From the NCBI GenBank assembly GCA_033002965.1, contig JAURVB010003432.1, positions 1 to 64,000 of the forward strand: 64,000 nucleotides of DNA. Direction: 5' to 3'. Origin of the DNA: Piper betle. Taxonomy: Eukaryota > Streptophyta > Magnoliopsida > Piperales > Piperaceae. The position numbers and the translations under genes were made by a program. Below are positions 23,641-36,800 of this stretch, one piece after another. The notes beneath the pieces are model-generated. The model was not told the origin of the DNA. It was given only the letters and a program-made list of their open reading frames with translations, and searched no databases. How positions within the stretch are numbered: the first letter of the stretch is position 1; the number at the start of each line of letters is the position of its first letter.

Positions 23641-26600
23641 AATACATGCTTATTAGCTACAAATAATTAAGCTAGTAAACTCGTTGCTTCGTCACTGCAA
23701 ACTTCTACCCACTGTGAACTTGAGGAAAACAAATGGTTACTTGGTGAAGGTTTGGTGGGAAAGGAGATGAAAATTGTCTCAATAAAAGAAGGATTCGATG
23801 AGAAGAGAGATGGGGAACGAAGTTGGGTATGTCCAGACCGCCATGGAAATGGGTTGACAAGAAGGGCGGCCATTACAATACATGTGGTTTGGAACAAGAA
23901 CAAAAGCGAGGACTTTGGAACAGGTAGACGTTGAGTTTGACTTGTGCATCTGGCATAAGTCCAGAAAACTTTTAGAAACGCCCCCCAAAAACACAGCCTT
24001 AATCCTTCAAAAAAAACACAGCCTTAATCATGAAAGCAGGGATTATTTGATCAATGTGTAATTTTATTATAAAAATAAAAACGGTTGTCAATTGCTCTAA
24101 TTTGGAAATGTTTATAATTTTGCACTTGTAAGCAGGCATATTTGTCGGATCTAAAGAGGGTGGCATTTTTAAAAATTAATAGGATTGGGAGATGATGATC
24201 ATTGGAAATAAGAAAAGCTTTCGTCAACGAATGCAACTAATGTTTGAAAGTGATTGAAGCAGACGACAGCCGTTGGATGCTGGAAAAAAATCTACATCTA
24301 TTCCCAATCTATACATGTCTTGCCGCCTACACCCAGCCATGAAAGGTGAAGGTTGCTGGTTTGCACCAAATTTGTTCCACCATCTCTTCATGGCAAGATC
24401 CAAATAATTGATGCCTTCGAAAATAAGCTAATTGATGGAGAAAGGTAGCACTTCAGTTTTGTATTGCTTTTCTATCTGAAAAATGAAAGAACTTTATAAA
24501 GACATGGAGATTACTGTAACGAAGAACATGCTTTTTTGTTTTCAATCTTTCTGTCCTGCATTTCGCCGCCACCAAGGATGGAAATACCATGATTTCCTAC
24601 TTCAATTTTTCGGACGGACCAGAACTGTCAAAAACTGAGTATGGAGTTTATAATACCTTCTCCACGATAGATAATAAACGGATCAGAAAAGAATGCAAAG
24701 GACATGTAAAGTAATCGAAGACATCCCCATAGAGTCCATTTGGTATACATGGTCGACTGAGTCCATGATGTCCATGCAGATAGCCCCACCATGGTCATCC
24801 CAGAGTAGAATGCCGTGCTTGTGAAGCTTCTTGCCCTCCATTGGACTACTACTTCTAAGCTTTTCAGAAAAAGAAGCACTTTTTCTTCGTTTTCTGTGGA
24901 GGGAAAATAGGTGACATGGAGATGGCCGATGGTTGGCATAGCCTAAAAGAATAAATTTTTGGAAGAATTGTAAAGATTATTTTTGGTAAGAGCTACATTT
25001 AGCTCCGTCCGGGAGCGACACTGGGAGAGACCGTCCTACGTCTTCACCGAAATCGACGGTATCTCCACCAGCATTGCTCCCGAAAAGACTTAAAATTTTT
25101 TCTTTTAGTAAACCGTAGTTATAAATTAATTAATTTAAACTTTTTTAATTTAATGAGATTATTTTTAATAGATCAGGGATTTACTGTAACAAGTGATAGT
25201 ATCATAAATTAATTTAAATCTCTTTAATTTAATAAAATTAACATATTTATTACAGTTGTTTTTTAAATATTTTCAATTAAAATAATATAAACTAATCAAA
25301 TAAATATTACAGCGAGCGAATAAATTTGTTTCTACCCTTTTCGGTGACGTTAGCGGTTGATGATTTTATAACATCTAACGGCTGTGGACTGCTCCAGCGT
25401 GCTCGTAGGAGAAAATTTTTCGTCAACGGGATATTTGCGCTAAGAAAATCATTGATGGCAAAATAAAGAGCACATTCCGTGACATAACGTGTGTCAAGTA
25501 CAGGTGACTCATTTACTATGCTTTTCCTTATAACCTGCATTTATGTGTTGAACAGTTTTCAAGATAAGGTCGCAGGCACGAAATCCTTTATTTAAGTCAA
25601 AAGCAATTGTAAACACAACCTACAAATTTAGTGTAAAATATGCTCATGGATACGGTGTATCGACGAAAAAAAAGCCATCTTTATCAAAAACAAAATATTT
25701 TAGTTACCACCTTTATTTACGTGCAAAACGTGAGCAAATATTTTACGAATAGTTTCAGGCCAAAATAATCCACTTACAATAATCTACAGCTACACTAATA
25801 TATACCATCTATTTACGTCTAGATGTGATTAGGTGCAAGGCTGGGGGTAAATGACCAAAGGTTCAACCATGGAAGAAGATAAACCTTTTTTGTCGAAAAT
25901 AAGCAAATGAACTCAACACTCACTACAGAAGTTATAAAACACAAGCTGTAATATTGTTCTAATCAAGTTTTCTCCCATGTGGTTTTCAATTTTGAAGTTT
26001 CTAATTTGGATTGGGTGATTCAACTTATCTATTACCTAACTATAAACGCGTAACTCTCTCTCCTTGTTTATAAATAGATGCAGTCATTTGAGAAGAATAA
26101 CTCCTACGAAATTTGTCTCGTTATTTTGGATGTAACTGTTTGAAAATAAATATTCTTAGGAGATGTGTCTCATTACTTCTAAGAGCATGCGACTATTTAA
26201 AATTAATACTCTTTTTAAATGTGTCTCTTTTTGGAATTATATTTTCATTATAAGAGTTCTCTTATGAAATATATATATTTTTATAAGAGACTGCATTCTT
26301 TAGTTTGTGATTCTATGAAATTTTTTTGTTTCATTATTGATTTTTTAATCTGATTTTATAAACTCAATAATCATTCATCAAAATATATTTTTTAATGAAT
26401 GTAGTTGTAATATATTTTCATTTTTTTAATCTTTTTTGATAATTATACCTTGCGCGTTACACACAAGTGTTTTTGCTAGTTTTTTTAAATGTAATCAACT
26501 TAATAGTAGGTGGCACAGAAAAGTCATTTTGTACAATAATTCAACCTGCAATGACAGACCGAGTCTAGAACAAAACAAAAGGACAAGTTTTAATTGGGAC

Positions 26601-26870
26601 TTGTTGAATAAATGTAAGTTTACTATATGATTCCAACTATTCTATTCTTATTCTTATATAGCTGTTCCATTTTTATTCTTATCCCAAAATTTTATTCTTA
26701 AACCATGTCCTTCTCAGACACCAGAGGTCAACTTTTGAAAACCCAGGAAATATATAGCAGAGATTTGAGGTCAGCTTCCTCGGTTAACCCTACCAAACCT
26801 CAGAAAAATCAAGAAATTCATCAAGGTGGTATAGCTTGGAAAATTACCTCATCCATCCATCTTTAAAATG
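23641..26870. other. Intergenic region upstream of the U-box kinase gene
   Basis: The part next to 23640 is the promoter of the U-box gene. No gene is supported in the rest. The minus-strand frame at 24628-24939 has no recognisable domain. From 25080 to 26700 the sequence is AT-rich. Confidence 0.5.
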
Positions 26871-27245
26871 TCTTTGAAACTTTCCACCTGAAAAAATGCG
26901 GTTGCATGATTGCATCCTAAGCAATGGGCTGCTGTCTCGTTGAAATCATAAACAAGTTAAAAGAGAATTATACCGAACAAGTTGATAAAGCAATAAGGCC
27001 TTCCTACACCTGTTCAAGAAGATTGACTGAGCTCAATAAGAGGACAGCTGCACCCTCCCTCCATTTGAAAAGTTGGAGCATCATCATTGCCTCGCGGTGA
27101 CTTTTGGAAGAGAAGGATCAAAACATTGGCTTGTAAAACCATCTTCCAGCATTACCTCATCCGATTGCTTTTGAGGAAAGGACTCGGCAGCTGTTAATGA
27201 TGCTTCACCAGGAAAAATGAACGCATAGGCATCTCGTGCACGAGT
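26860..27245 (-). pseudogene. Exon-like fragments of an unidentified plant gene
   Basis: On the minus strand, two exon-like segments can be joined. One runs from about 27235 to 27009 and encodes DAYAFIFPGEASL early and SHREAMMMLQLFKWREGAAV late, ending LLSSVNLLEQ before a GT donor. The second starts after a TTTTTTCAG acceptor at about 26888 and reads VESFKDILKMDG followed by a stop near 26849. The first segment is one base short in the A-run at about 27108-27111, so its two halves are in different frames. I do not recognise the family. The first segment recurs in the duplicated flank at 41008-41495. Confidence 0.4.
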
Positions 27246-27379
27246 TGGGGGGTTATCGAGATTTAGTGAACGAGAGTTAGTGAATTAGAATCACTCGGGA
27301 AAGAAGGCACAGAGATTTCATTTTTGGGGTTATTGAGATTTTGCTACGTGTGAGAGAATGGTATGATTCTCCCTCTCTA
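26891..27379. repeat. Left copy of a ~490 bp direct duplication flanking the Copia element
   Basis: This segment, starting AAAAATGCGG and ending GATTCTCCCTCTCTA, is repeated at 41007-41495 with roughly 5 percent difference. It directly abuts the 5' LTR on its right. The right end overlaps the first bases of the LTR (TCTCTAG here, TGTTGAG in the 3' LTR). Confidence 0.9.
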
Positions 27380-28033
27380 GTTTCCCTCACTCATTCGTAT
27401 TAAAAAATTCAATTATCACTTTTTGGTTTTTCGTTAATCATATTAATAGTTAGTGTTTCGTATACTTAAGTATGATTTCGTCCTTTTTAATAGAAGTTTA
27501 ATGAGGTAACTTTTAGAATTTTGTTCATATTCTTTTATATAAAGAAGAATTTTATTGATGTTAAATAGAACATCCTCTTGAGAGATTTTGAGTATATTTG
27601 CCTTATAAAGATAGAGTTTGGAGAAATTCTTTATCATCTTAAGTTAAAGTTGGGGTCGTAATTCAGAGTGTGAAGTTGATCCAATTTCCTTTTGAGGTGT
27701 ATGTTAATTTCTCAATTTCTCATATATTATATTTATTAAAAATTATATATTTCAGATCTTGTTATTGGTCTGATTTGTATTAGGAGAGTTTTGTCAAATT
27801 TTTTATTCGATATTTGATTGTAAGAGATTTTCTTAATCGAAGTTGTTCGAGTAGGTTGGTTTTCTTTTTTCCTAATTTGAAGGAAAATTTCCATCCATTT
27901 TTATCTTGGTGTCTCCTATTCACTTTATATTTATTTTCATTTCATCTTGACGGGAAATATTTTCTGAGTTGTTTTTGCTAAAGCGTCTATTTCCCAACAA
28001 GCGGTATCAAAGCCTGGTTAGTTTGTCTTAGTT

Positions 28034-30278
28034 TTGGGTAGTAATCTTTTGTGTCAAGTGAATGATGCGAAACGTGTTAAGATGGTCGCCCTTAAGGGTA
28101 AGTCTAATTGGTACTACTGGAAGGGTCGTATGATTGATTATTTATTCACTAAGGATTTATATGATCCAATTCTTGGTCCTCCTGAGTCGTCGAATTCCAG
28201 TCCACCGTTGAGTGCTACTCCAGTTGTGACTGATGAAGGGAAGGCACCTTCGATTTCTCCTCCTCTGCATACTGCTAAGGCTGAGTCGAGTATCACGGCT
28301 GAATAGATCAAGATGGAAAAAAATGCATGGCTTTGATCAGACAATAGTTAGAACAGAACGTATATAACCATGTGACAGGAACAAAGGCAGCCAAGGAGCT
28401 TTAGGATAAGCTCTTGTATATGTATTAGAGAGACACTCTTGGAAACCGAAATTTGCTAGTCAGAAGGTTGATGAATCTTCGGTATAAGGATGAGACAGAA
28501 GTCAATGACTACATCAATGAGATGCAAAGTATATTAACTCAATTATCTAGTTTGAATATGCCTCTTGATGATGTTTGGCAAGTTTGTCTATTATTAAATA
28601 CTTTACCGGAGTCTTGGGAACCTTTAGTTATTTCTTTGAATTATTTTGACAAGCAGCTGACTTTTGATATGGTTTCAAGTTGTCTTTTGAGTGAAGAAGT
28701 GAGAAGGAAAACACAACAAGTAACCTTCTCTAATTCATCTCAATCTTTGGTTTCTGAATTTAGTTCTCGGGGAAGATCAAAGAGTAGGAATCCAAGTGGA
28801 AGAGATAATAGTAGAGGAAGGTCTAAATTCAGAAACAAGACCTTCAAGTGTTTTTATTATGACAAAGCCGGCCATAAGAAGCAGAACTGTTACAAATATA
28901 AGAAAGATCTAAGAAATTGTAAGGTGTTTGACAATAAGAGTGAAGATGATAAGACTACCAATGTTGCAATAGAAGAAATACTAATCATAATGGATGATGG
29001 AAATGATTGTTTGACAACTAATGATGATATTAGTTGGGTGATTGATTCTGGCATATCGTTTCATGCTACCCCATGTAGAGATTTCTTCAACACCTATGTT
29101 ATAGCTGATCAACGTGTGGTGAAGATGGGCAACAATGGGACTTCTAAAATTGTTGGTCATATTGATGTGCATATTGTGACCGATTCTGGTTGCAAACTTG
29201 TTTTTAAAAATGTGCATCATATTCCTGATTTAAGATTGAATTTGATGTCAACAAATGTGCTAGATGATGAGGGCTATGTTTCACAATTTTCATGTGGCTT
29301 ATGAAAATTGGTTAAAGGTTCTATAGTGGTTGCTAAAGGGAAGAAGTGTGGTGGCCTTTTTAGGGCTACATCTAGTCTGGTTCACGGGAAGGTTAATTTT
29401 ACTTCTACTACTCTCACAGCTGATTTGTAGCATAGAAGGTTGGGGCACATGAGTGAGAAGGGGCTAGAATTTTTGAAGAAGAAAAATTATCTTCCATAAC
29501 TTGATGGGACAACACTAAGCTCTTGTGATCATTGTTTGGCTAGAAAATAACGTAGGGCTTCTTTTGTATCCACTGGCAAAAGGAAGACACAAATATTGAA
29601 TTTGTACATTTTGATGTCTGTGGTCCAATGGAGATAAAGTTTCTTGGTGGAGCCTCTTATTTTTTCACTTTTATTAATGATGCTTCAAGGAAGGTATGGT
29701 GTTATTGTTTGAAAAATAAAAGTGATGTGTTTAATACTTTCAAATCATTTCATGTTCTTGTAGAGAGAGAAACAGGGAAAACTTTGAAATGTTTGAGAAG
29801 TGATAATGGAGGTGAGTATTGTTCTAATAAGTTTCAGGTTTATTGTGACAAACATGACATTCGGCATGAGAAAGTTGTTTCCTATACCCCACAATTAAAT
29901 GAAGTGGCTAAGAGAATGAACAGAATAAATCAAGAAAGGGTTAGGTGTATACTTTCCACAACAAACTTACCTAAAGGATTTTGGGCTGAAGTTGTTTGTA
30001 CTGCTTGTTATTTAATTAACAGGCCTCCTACACTTGCCTTAGATAGAGATGTTCTAGAAAAAGTTTCGACTGGTAGGAAGGTAAAATACACTCATTTAAG
30101 GGTGTTTGGTTGTAAAACTTTTGTACATATGCCAAAGGAACTAAGGTCTAAGCTTGATACTAGGACAGTTGAATGTATATTTTTGGGTTATAGTGATGAA
30201 AAGTTTGGTTTCAAATTTTGGGATCCTAAGGAGAAGAAGATTGTTCAAAGCCGGGATGTGGTGTTTCGAGAGAATTAG
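28034..30278 (+). pseudogene. Copia gag-protease-integrase part, interrupted
   Basis: Open segments lie at 28034-28306 (gag start), 28453-29304 (gag to protease) and 29628-30278 (integrase core). The zinc knuckle reads CFYYDKAGHKKQNC, so the second Cys is Tyr. The protease motif is DSG followed by I instead of A. The integrase keeps SDNGGEY, but the usual NGVAER box has become NEVAKR. Stops separate the segments, so no polyprotein can be made. Confidence 0.88.
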
Positions 30279-30659
30279 TTTCTAGAGGACTTTGAGAATG
30301 AAATAACTACCCAAAGTGATACCTAGGATTATGTTGTAAAGGTTAAGGCTTCATCTGCTTCTCCAACAGTTGTACAGGATATTGTTCAAAATGTTGCTGA
30401 ACAGATTAATGAAGAAGTCGGAGGTGACATTCCTATTTCTTTGTCTCGTGATGGTGAATGTGAGGATAATGATATTACTAATAATACAGTTCCTGATGTT
30501 GTTGATGAATAGGTAAATGATGGTGATTGGGTGGTTGATCAAGGGGTGGCTGATGCTACTAGAACAAAAGCTGGTAGAATTGTTAAGCCATCCACGAAGT
30601 ATCCAAAGTCTACTTATGTGACTCTCACAGAAAGTGGTGAGCCTGAAGATTTTAGTATA

Positions 30660-31582
30660 GTCATAAAGAGAAAGACAAATGGATAAGTGTCATGTGAGAG
30701 GAACTAAAATCATTGCATGAGAACAAGACGTATGAGCTTGTGAATCTTCCTAAGGGGAGAAAGGTTTTGAAGAACAAGTGGGTTTATTGGCTTAAACATG
30801 AAGAAGGTAACTCACAACCAAGGTACAAGGCAAGACTTGTGAAAGGTTTCGGGCAGAAGAAAGGTATTAACTTTGACGAAATTTTCTCATCTGTTGTAAA
30901 AATATCTTCAATCCGTTGTGTGCTAGGTTTAGCTGCAAGTATGGATTTGGAGGTTGAATAGTTAGATGTGAAGACTGCATTTCTCTATAGTGATCTTGAT
31001 GAAACAATATATATAGAACAACCTGAGGGTTTTGTAGATAAGGAAAAGAAATAGATGGTGTGTAGATTGAAGAAAAACTTGTATGGCCTCAAGCAAGCTC
31101 CTAAACAGTGGTACAAGAAATTTGATTCTTTTATGGATAGTCAAGGCTACAACAAAACTGTTTAGACCATTGTGTATTTATCAAGAAATTTGGGAAGAAT
31201 GATTTTATCATTTTGTTTTTTTATGTTGAAGATATATTGATTCTTGGACAAGATAAATCAAAAATTGCAGATTTGAAGGAAAATTTAGGCAAATCCTTTG
31301 CTATGACAGATTTGGCTCCAGTTAGGCAAATTCTTGGCATGTCCATCCGGCGGGGTAGAAAAACTAAGAAGATTTAGTTATCCCAAGAGAAATACATTGA
31401 GAAGATTCTTGAGCAGTTCAACATGAAAGAAGCCAAGCCGGTTACTATTCCACTAGGAGCTCAATTCAAATTGAAGAAGGGTGAGCTAAGTGAAATAGAA
31501 GTATATGAAATGAAGAATGTCCTTTATGTATCTGTTGTAGGGAGCCTTATGCATACTATGGTTTGTACTAAACCAGACATAG
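30660..31582 (+). pseudogene. Copia reverse transcriptase, interrupted
   Basis: Motifs [44 protein letters not shown] and SQEKYIEKILEQF are readable in order, with several TAG stops between them and one frame change around 31160. The segment ends at CTKPDI, where the gypsy LTR is inserted; coding sequence resumes at 39733 with AYAV. Confidence 0.88.
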
Positions 31583-33814
31583 TGTAAAACCCGTGACTCG
31601 AGCCAGAGTTTTACGGGAGTGAACCAGTCGGTTCAACCGTCGGTTCGAATCGAGTCAGCTTCATGGACCGCGAGCTGAGTTGAGGCCAGCTGTGAGTTAT
31701 GAGCGATGAGGGTCATGTATGCTCAAATGTACGATGATAACGCCTAAAAGATGATGAAAAATGGGTTATGAAGTATATGGAGGTATGCAGTATTGATTGT
31801 TATTTTTATTTGATCGTAGAATATTTTTAGGGCCGAATGACGAATTAGGACGTGATATAGGCGAGTTTGGGTGGGTTATTAGTTATAGAACATATCATTT
31901 GGATGTTGTTGTGTTCGTTTGATTTTACGGGATTTTTCCCAATTTTTTTGGATTTTTTTTAGGATTTATTAGGAGATAGTTATTATTATTGACTCGAGTC
32001 GGAGTCGAGTCAAGTTTAATTTACAAAAATGTCATCGCACGCCCTTCATCTTCCCCGACACCTTCCCTTCCAAAACCCTAGCCGCCGCCGCCCCTCACGC
32101 TCATCGCCGCCGCCGCCGCCGCTGCCGCCAATCGATGCCGCCCCGCCCCGCCGTGCCAGTCGTCGTGCCGCCACGACCCACCCCGGCCACCGTCTCGCCG
32201 CCACGACGCCGGAATCGCCCCACGAAACCACCTCGGCCGCCGCCACTTCGGGCCGGATTCCGCCGCCGTCCGGGCCGCTCCGCCGCCGGTGTGACCCTGA
32301 CGAGCACCCCCTCGCCATTGCCGACATTTCCCCCATCCTCCCGACCGCCGTCGAGGCCGGCCGGAGCCCCGATCGGAGCACACCGCCGCCGCCGCCCGTT
32401 TTCAACGCCGCCGCCGACGGCCATCGCCGCCTCAGTTGCTCTGTTTGACACCGCCATCGGACCAAGCTCGTCGAGCTGGTGCCGATAGACCCCCTGATTT
32501 CCCCGTCCCGAATCCTTGCCGGAAAACCGCTGGAATCCGCCGGAAAACCACTGACATCGCCGGAAAACCGCCGGAACCGCCGGAAAATTGGATTCGTGGG
32601 AAATTCGTCGGATCATCCGCCGAACGCACCTGGTCCAATCTGATCGGACTTCGGACGCCGCTAGGTGCCGAATTCGAGTTTCGAGCCACAAAACGGAAAC
32701 CCTAGCCGTCGCCGATTTTCGACGACGCGAGGTATAATTTATTTTAATTTAATTATTTGAAAGTATTGATTATTAGAATTGCATGCTAGGATTGGTGAAT
32801 TGTGTGTTATAATAATATGTATAAATGTAGGTTTGATTAAGAATAGAAGTATGAAATTGTTTGGTTGAGTGGTGTTAAAAATGGAGGCTAAGAAATTAAT
32901 TAGTGTAACTAGGTAATGATCATGATCTAATGCAACCAGCCTAAGTAGACTTGCTAGAATTGATATAGGTTGATGTGTGTTGATTGATGCGTGGTTGTGT
33001 TGATTGTGTGTGCATGCTATAGGATGTGTGATTCATCATGCAGGCGTTAGTTTTTAGCTTGATTGTGTAGGTACGGTGTAGGAGCTCGCCGCCTAGGCGC
33101 GTGGACCCGTTTGGAGCTTCTACCAGGTCCGTTTAGGACTCGTTCTCTATTTTACGCTACTCTATTGTTTATTTCATTTATCATATGCAGGACGAGTTAA
33201 GTGGCGTTTTATCGGATCCCACTTAACTCGGGCCATTTAGCCAACAATTCTTTTTCGGATTAATAACCCTCGAGGATGAGATCCCTCGAGTTTGTTTTCG
33301 AACTTCAGATCCAGCTCACGATGCCTTCGGGCCTATTGTATAAATCCCAACCCAGGCCTATATATATATAGTTTTCGTGTTTTCGGTGAGAGATGGAATG
33401 AGGGTTACTTGCGGCCACGTCTTCAGATAGGGCGTGTGCCCGGAAGAGCGGGCTCTGGAGCTGGGGAGAACCCACTTCGTTCCCGAAGGATCCGGACAAC
33501 TCCACCTTTGAGTTCCTCAAACCCGGAGAAGTGTGGAGGTTTACAGGTACTGCAATGCAGCGCATGTCTAGACTTTTGGTTCAAAGGGTACTGAAGGCGA
33601 CTGCCTGAGAGTGCTCGACCTTTGTGCTCAAGGCCAGGAGTAATATGGAAGGTGCAGAGGGCGGTAAGGAATGAAATTTGATGCGAGAAGCGATAGAGGA
33701 ATGACCAAGGTATGAGGATGAGAAAGATAGGGGGACGCTGTCGACCCGAGGGCGACGGCCCGACGGTGACGACTCCCGTATGTGCCCTGATGAGAGTTCT
33801 TGAGGAAGTATATG

Positions 33815-36800
33815 TGTTAAGCGTTTAAAATATATAATATTTACCCATGTTTTTAATATGATTTTGTACTTCCCGGGTATAAACATTATTAATTAAGTAA
33901 TATTTTACTTTATTTTTTAGTTAATTAATATTTTATTATATATGCTTAACTTTGATGTTTTAATGCAGAAAAAGATGAATAAATTAAGCTTTGGATTTGA
34001 TTGGTCATGACACTTGGCGCCACCCAATGGCTACAATTCATGGTGTTCAATGGAGTCGAACAGTTGGAAACTTGAAGGGACATTATAATTAATTAGACTA
34101 CATCGATTTGTGAACACCCTCTTCGAATTCTTGTATCTCCACTTCTATATAAAGGGGTGGTCATTTGTTGTTGATCATATCTCATCTCTTGGCTTCAGAT
34201 TGTAGTAGAAGCAGTAGTTTTAGTTTTTGTAATTTCTTTCTCTTTCGTAATAAAAGTTAGTTTCTTCTTTATATTGTTTTGCTTAATATTGTTTTCTATT
34301 TTTATTATGGAGTAGTTTTATATTTCGTTCTAGAGAAGAATGGAACTTAACATGATTTAATTGAATTCATTTCAAGCTCTTACTCTTTTATTCAATCGGA
34401 TCGTTTGAATTATCATGTTCTAAATGCTAAGAATAGATTGATCACCTATTTCTTAGATCATGAGGTTTAATTAGATTTCGGGAGAAATTAATTAGATTAG
34501 TCATTGATAATTCATCATACGACGAGTCTTTTGACTTGTTTGTCGTTGTGGTCGGAAGATACACAACACCGTATGCGATTGTAAGGCAATTCTTAATGCA
34601 TTATTTTGTTGATTAATCAATTATCACCGGGAGGTAGAAATTGAGGCAAAATAATAGAAGCATGAAGGAGCGGGAGCCACCATGTCATATAATTATCCTA
34701 GATCGACAATCCGAGGGAATAAAAGATGAGAGTAAGATTTGATGAAGATTAAATTAATGTTAAGGGAAATTCGACTCTAGAACGAGTTTTATAATTTTAA
34801 CTCCGCTTTTTATTTAAGTTATTATTTAGATTTCTTTAAGTCAATTATTTCTATTTTGCTCTTAATATTATTTTCTTTAATTAATTATAGAAAATTCATC
34901 TCTCTGTGGGAACGATACTCTAATTTATCATCATATTACTTGTTTCGACCGTGTATACTTGCATGTCTATTGAAAATTAGTCTAACAAGTTTTTGGCGCC
35001 GTTGCCGGGGAGATCGAATTTTCTTAATTAATTTAGGATTAGAATTTTGAGTGTTTTTCTTTTCTTTTTAGATTTTAGTGTCTGATTATATTTTAAAAAA
35101 ATAAAAAAAAGAAAAAAGAAAAAATAAACTATATCATTGTCTTCTTCCTTCTATTATTTATTATCATTTGTTTATTAGTGACGGTCACCCTTGTCTTCTT
35201 GTGATTCAAAGATTGAAAGGACTTTGAGAAACTTGTGTGCCGCTGGAAGAAGAGCACAAGAAGCCAATAGAGGAAGAAGCCATGCATTCATGGAGGACTA
35301 CCGAAGTTTTAGAATTAGATGCACTTACTGCTTTATCTGCTCAGGTCAGTGCTTTAACTAATGAAGTTCAAATTCTTAATATACAGAGACAGGTTAAAGC
35401 TGTAGAGCCAAGGTGTGAATGGTGTGGACAAGGACATTTTACAGGTCAATGTGCAACAGATCAAGTTAATTACGTAGGCAACTTTATTTGGAACAACAAT
35501 CCCTATTCCAACACCTACAATGCGGGCTGGTGCAATAACCACAATTTTTCATGGAATAATTCTTCACAATCGGTTGTTGTCTCCAATAATCCACCACCAC
35601 CATCACAGCATTATCAACCTCCTTCACTTTCTTTTCAACAACAACAACAACCAGATTTGGTCCAAATGTTCAATTCCATGCAACAAACCATGCAACAGAC
35701 TATGCAACAATTTATGCAGAATCAACAACAACAACAACAACAGTTTATGCAACAAGTTATGGTGCAATTAAACAAGGAACCAAGTGAGCGACCCAAGGGT
35801 GTACTTCCTAGCCAACCAGAACAACCAAGGAATGATGGTCAAGAGCATTGCAAAGCTATAACAACCCAGAGTGGTATTACTTTACAGGAACCAGTTCAGC
35901 CCAATGAAGTTAAGGAAAAAGATGAAAAACCAAATAACAAAAATGAACTCAATACATTGGTTAGCTTACTCGGATGCAAAGGGGATCAGTTTAGTAATTC
36001 ATTACATAAATCCATAAATTCTCTTTGTGAAGAAGATATTGATGTGGATGAGATGGTTAAAGTATTAGATTCACAACCAATTTTGCCTCAACGATTCAAA
36101 GTTATGGAAACCTTAGATCTACCATTCCACAAATTGCTGCCATCAATTGAAGTACCACCTATTTTGGAGCTAAAGCAACTTCCAAAACATCTCAGGTATA
36201 TTTTCTTAGGGCTTAATGACACTCTTCCTATTATTATATCTTCAGAGCTAACTATATTGCAGAAAGAGAAGCTGATTAAAATACTAAAAGATCACAAGTC
36301 AGCTATTGCTTGGACTATAGCAGACAAACATGGCATCTGGTGTGGTTGCTGGTCATTTTCTCCTGGACAGAAGTTTTTTTCCACATGGTGCAATTGAAAT
36401 TAAGACTGAACAAAGGGATCGATCATTTAAAGTCAATAAAGCATGGGTCAAGTCCAAATTCAGTTATTCATGATAATCATCCACCGACTAATTGATATGA
36501 GGGAGTTCTCTTTCACTTCTTTTTCTTTATTTTTATTTTTGAGGACAATGTTTAGTTTAAGTTTGGGGGTGATGCCTTAATTTTATGCATATTGTTCATG
36601 CTTGACTCATGTTTAGATTTAGATATACATATATATAGTGTAGTTTAGTATAAAAATTTTATTATGCAATAGTATTTTAGTCTCTTGGTTCAATGATAGA
36701 TACATGTGAATTAGTCTTACCTTTCTTGGGAAAACTTGATTAATTGATATGAGGGATGAACTGAGTAAAAGATTGCATTTGAGAGTTGGTTCTCTACCTT

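Noticed and set aside
24628..24939. Minus-strand frame of 103 codons and an alternative frame across it
   Set aside because: No recognisable domain, no convincing splice partners; kept only as part of the spacer.
32029..32705. Several overlapping Pro/Arg-rich frames on both strands
   Set aside because: They lie in the GC-rich zone of a gypsy LTR; high GC alone lengthens frames on both strands, and no domain is visible.
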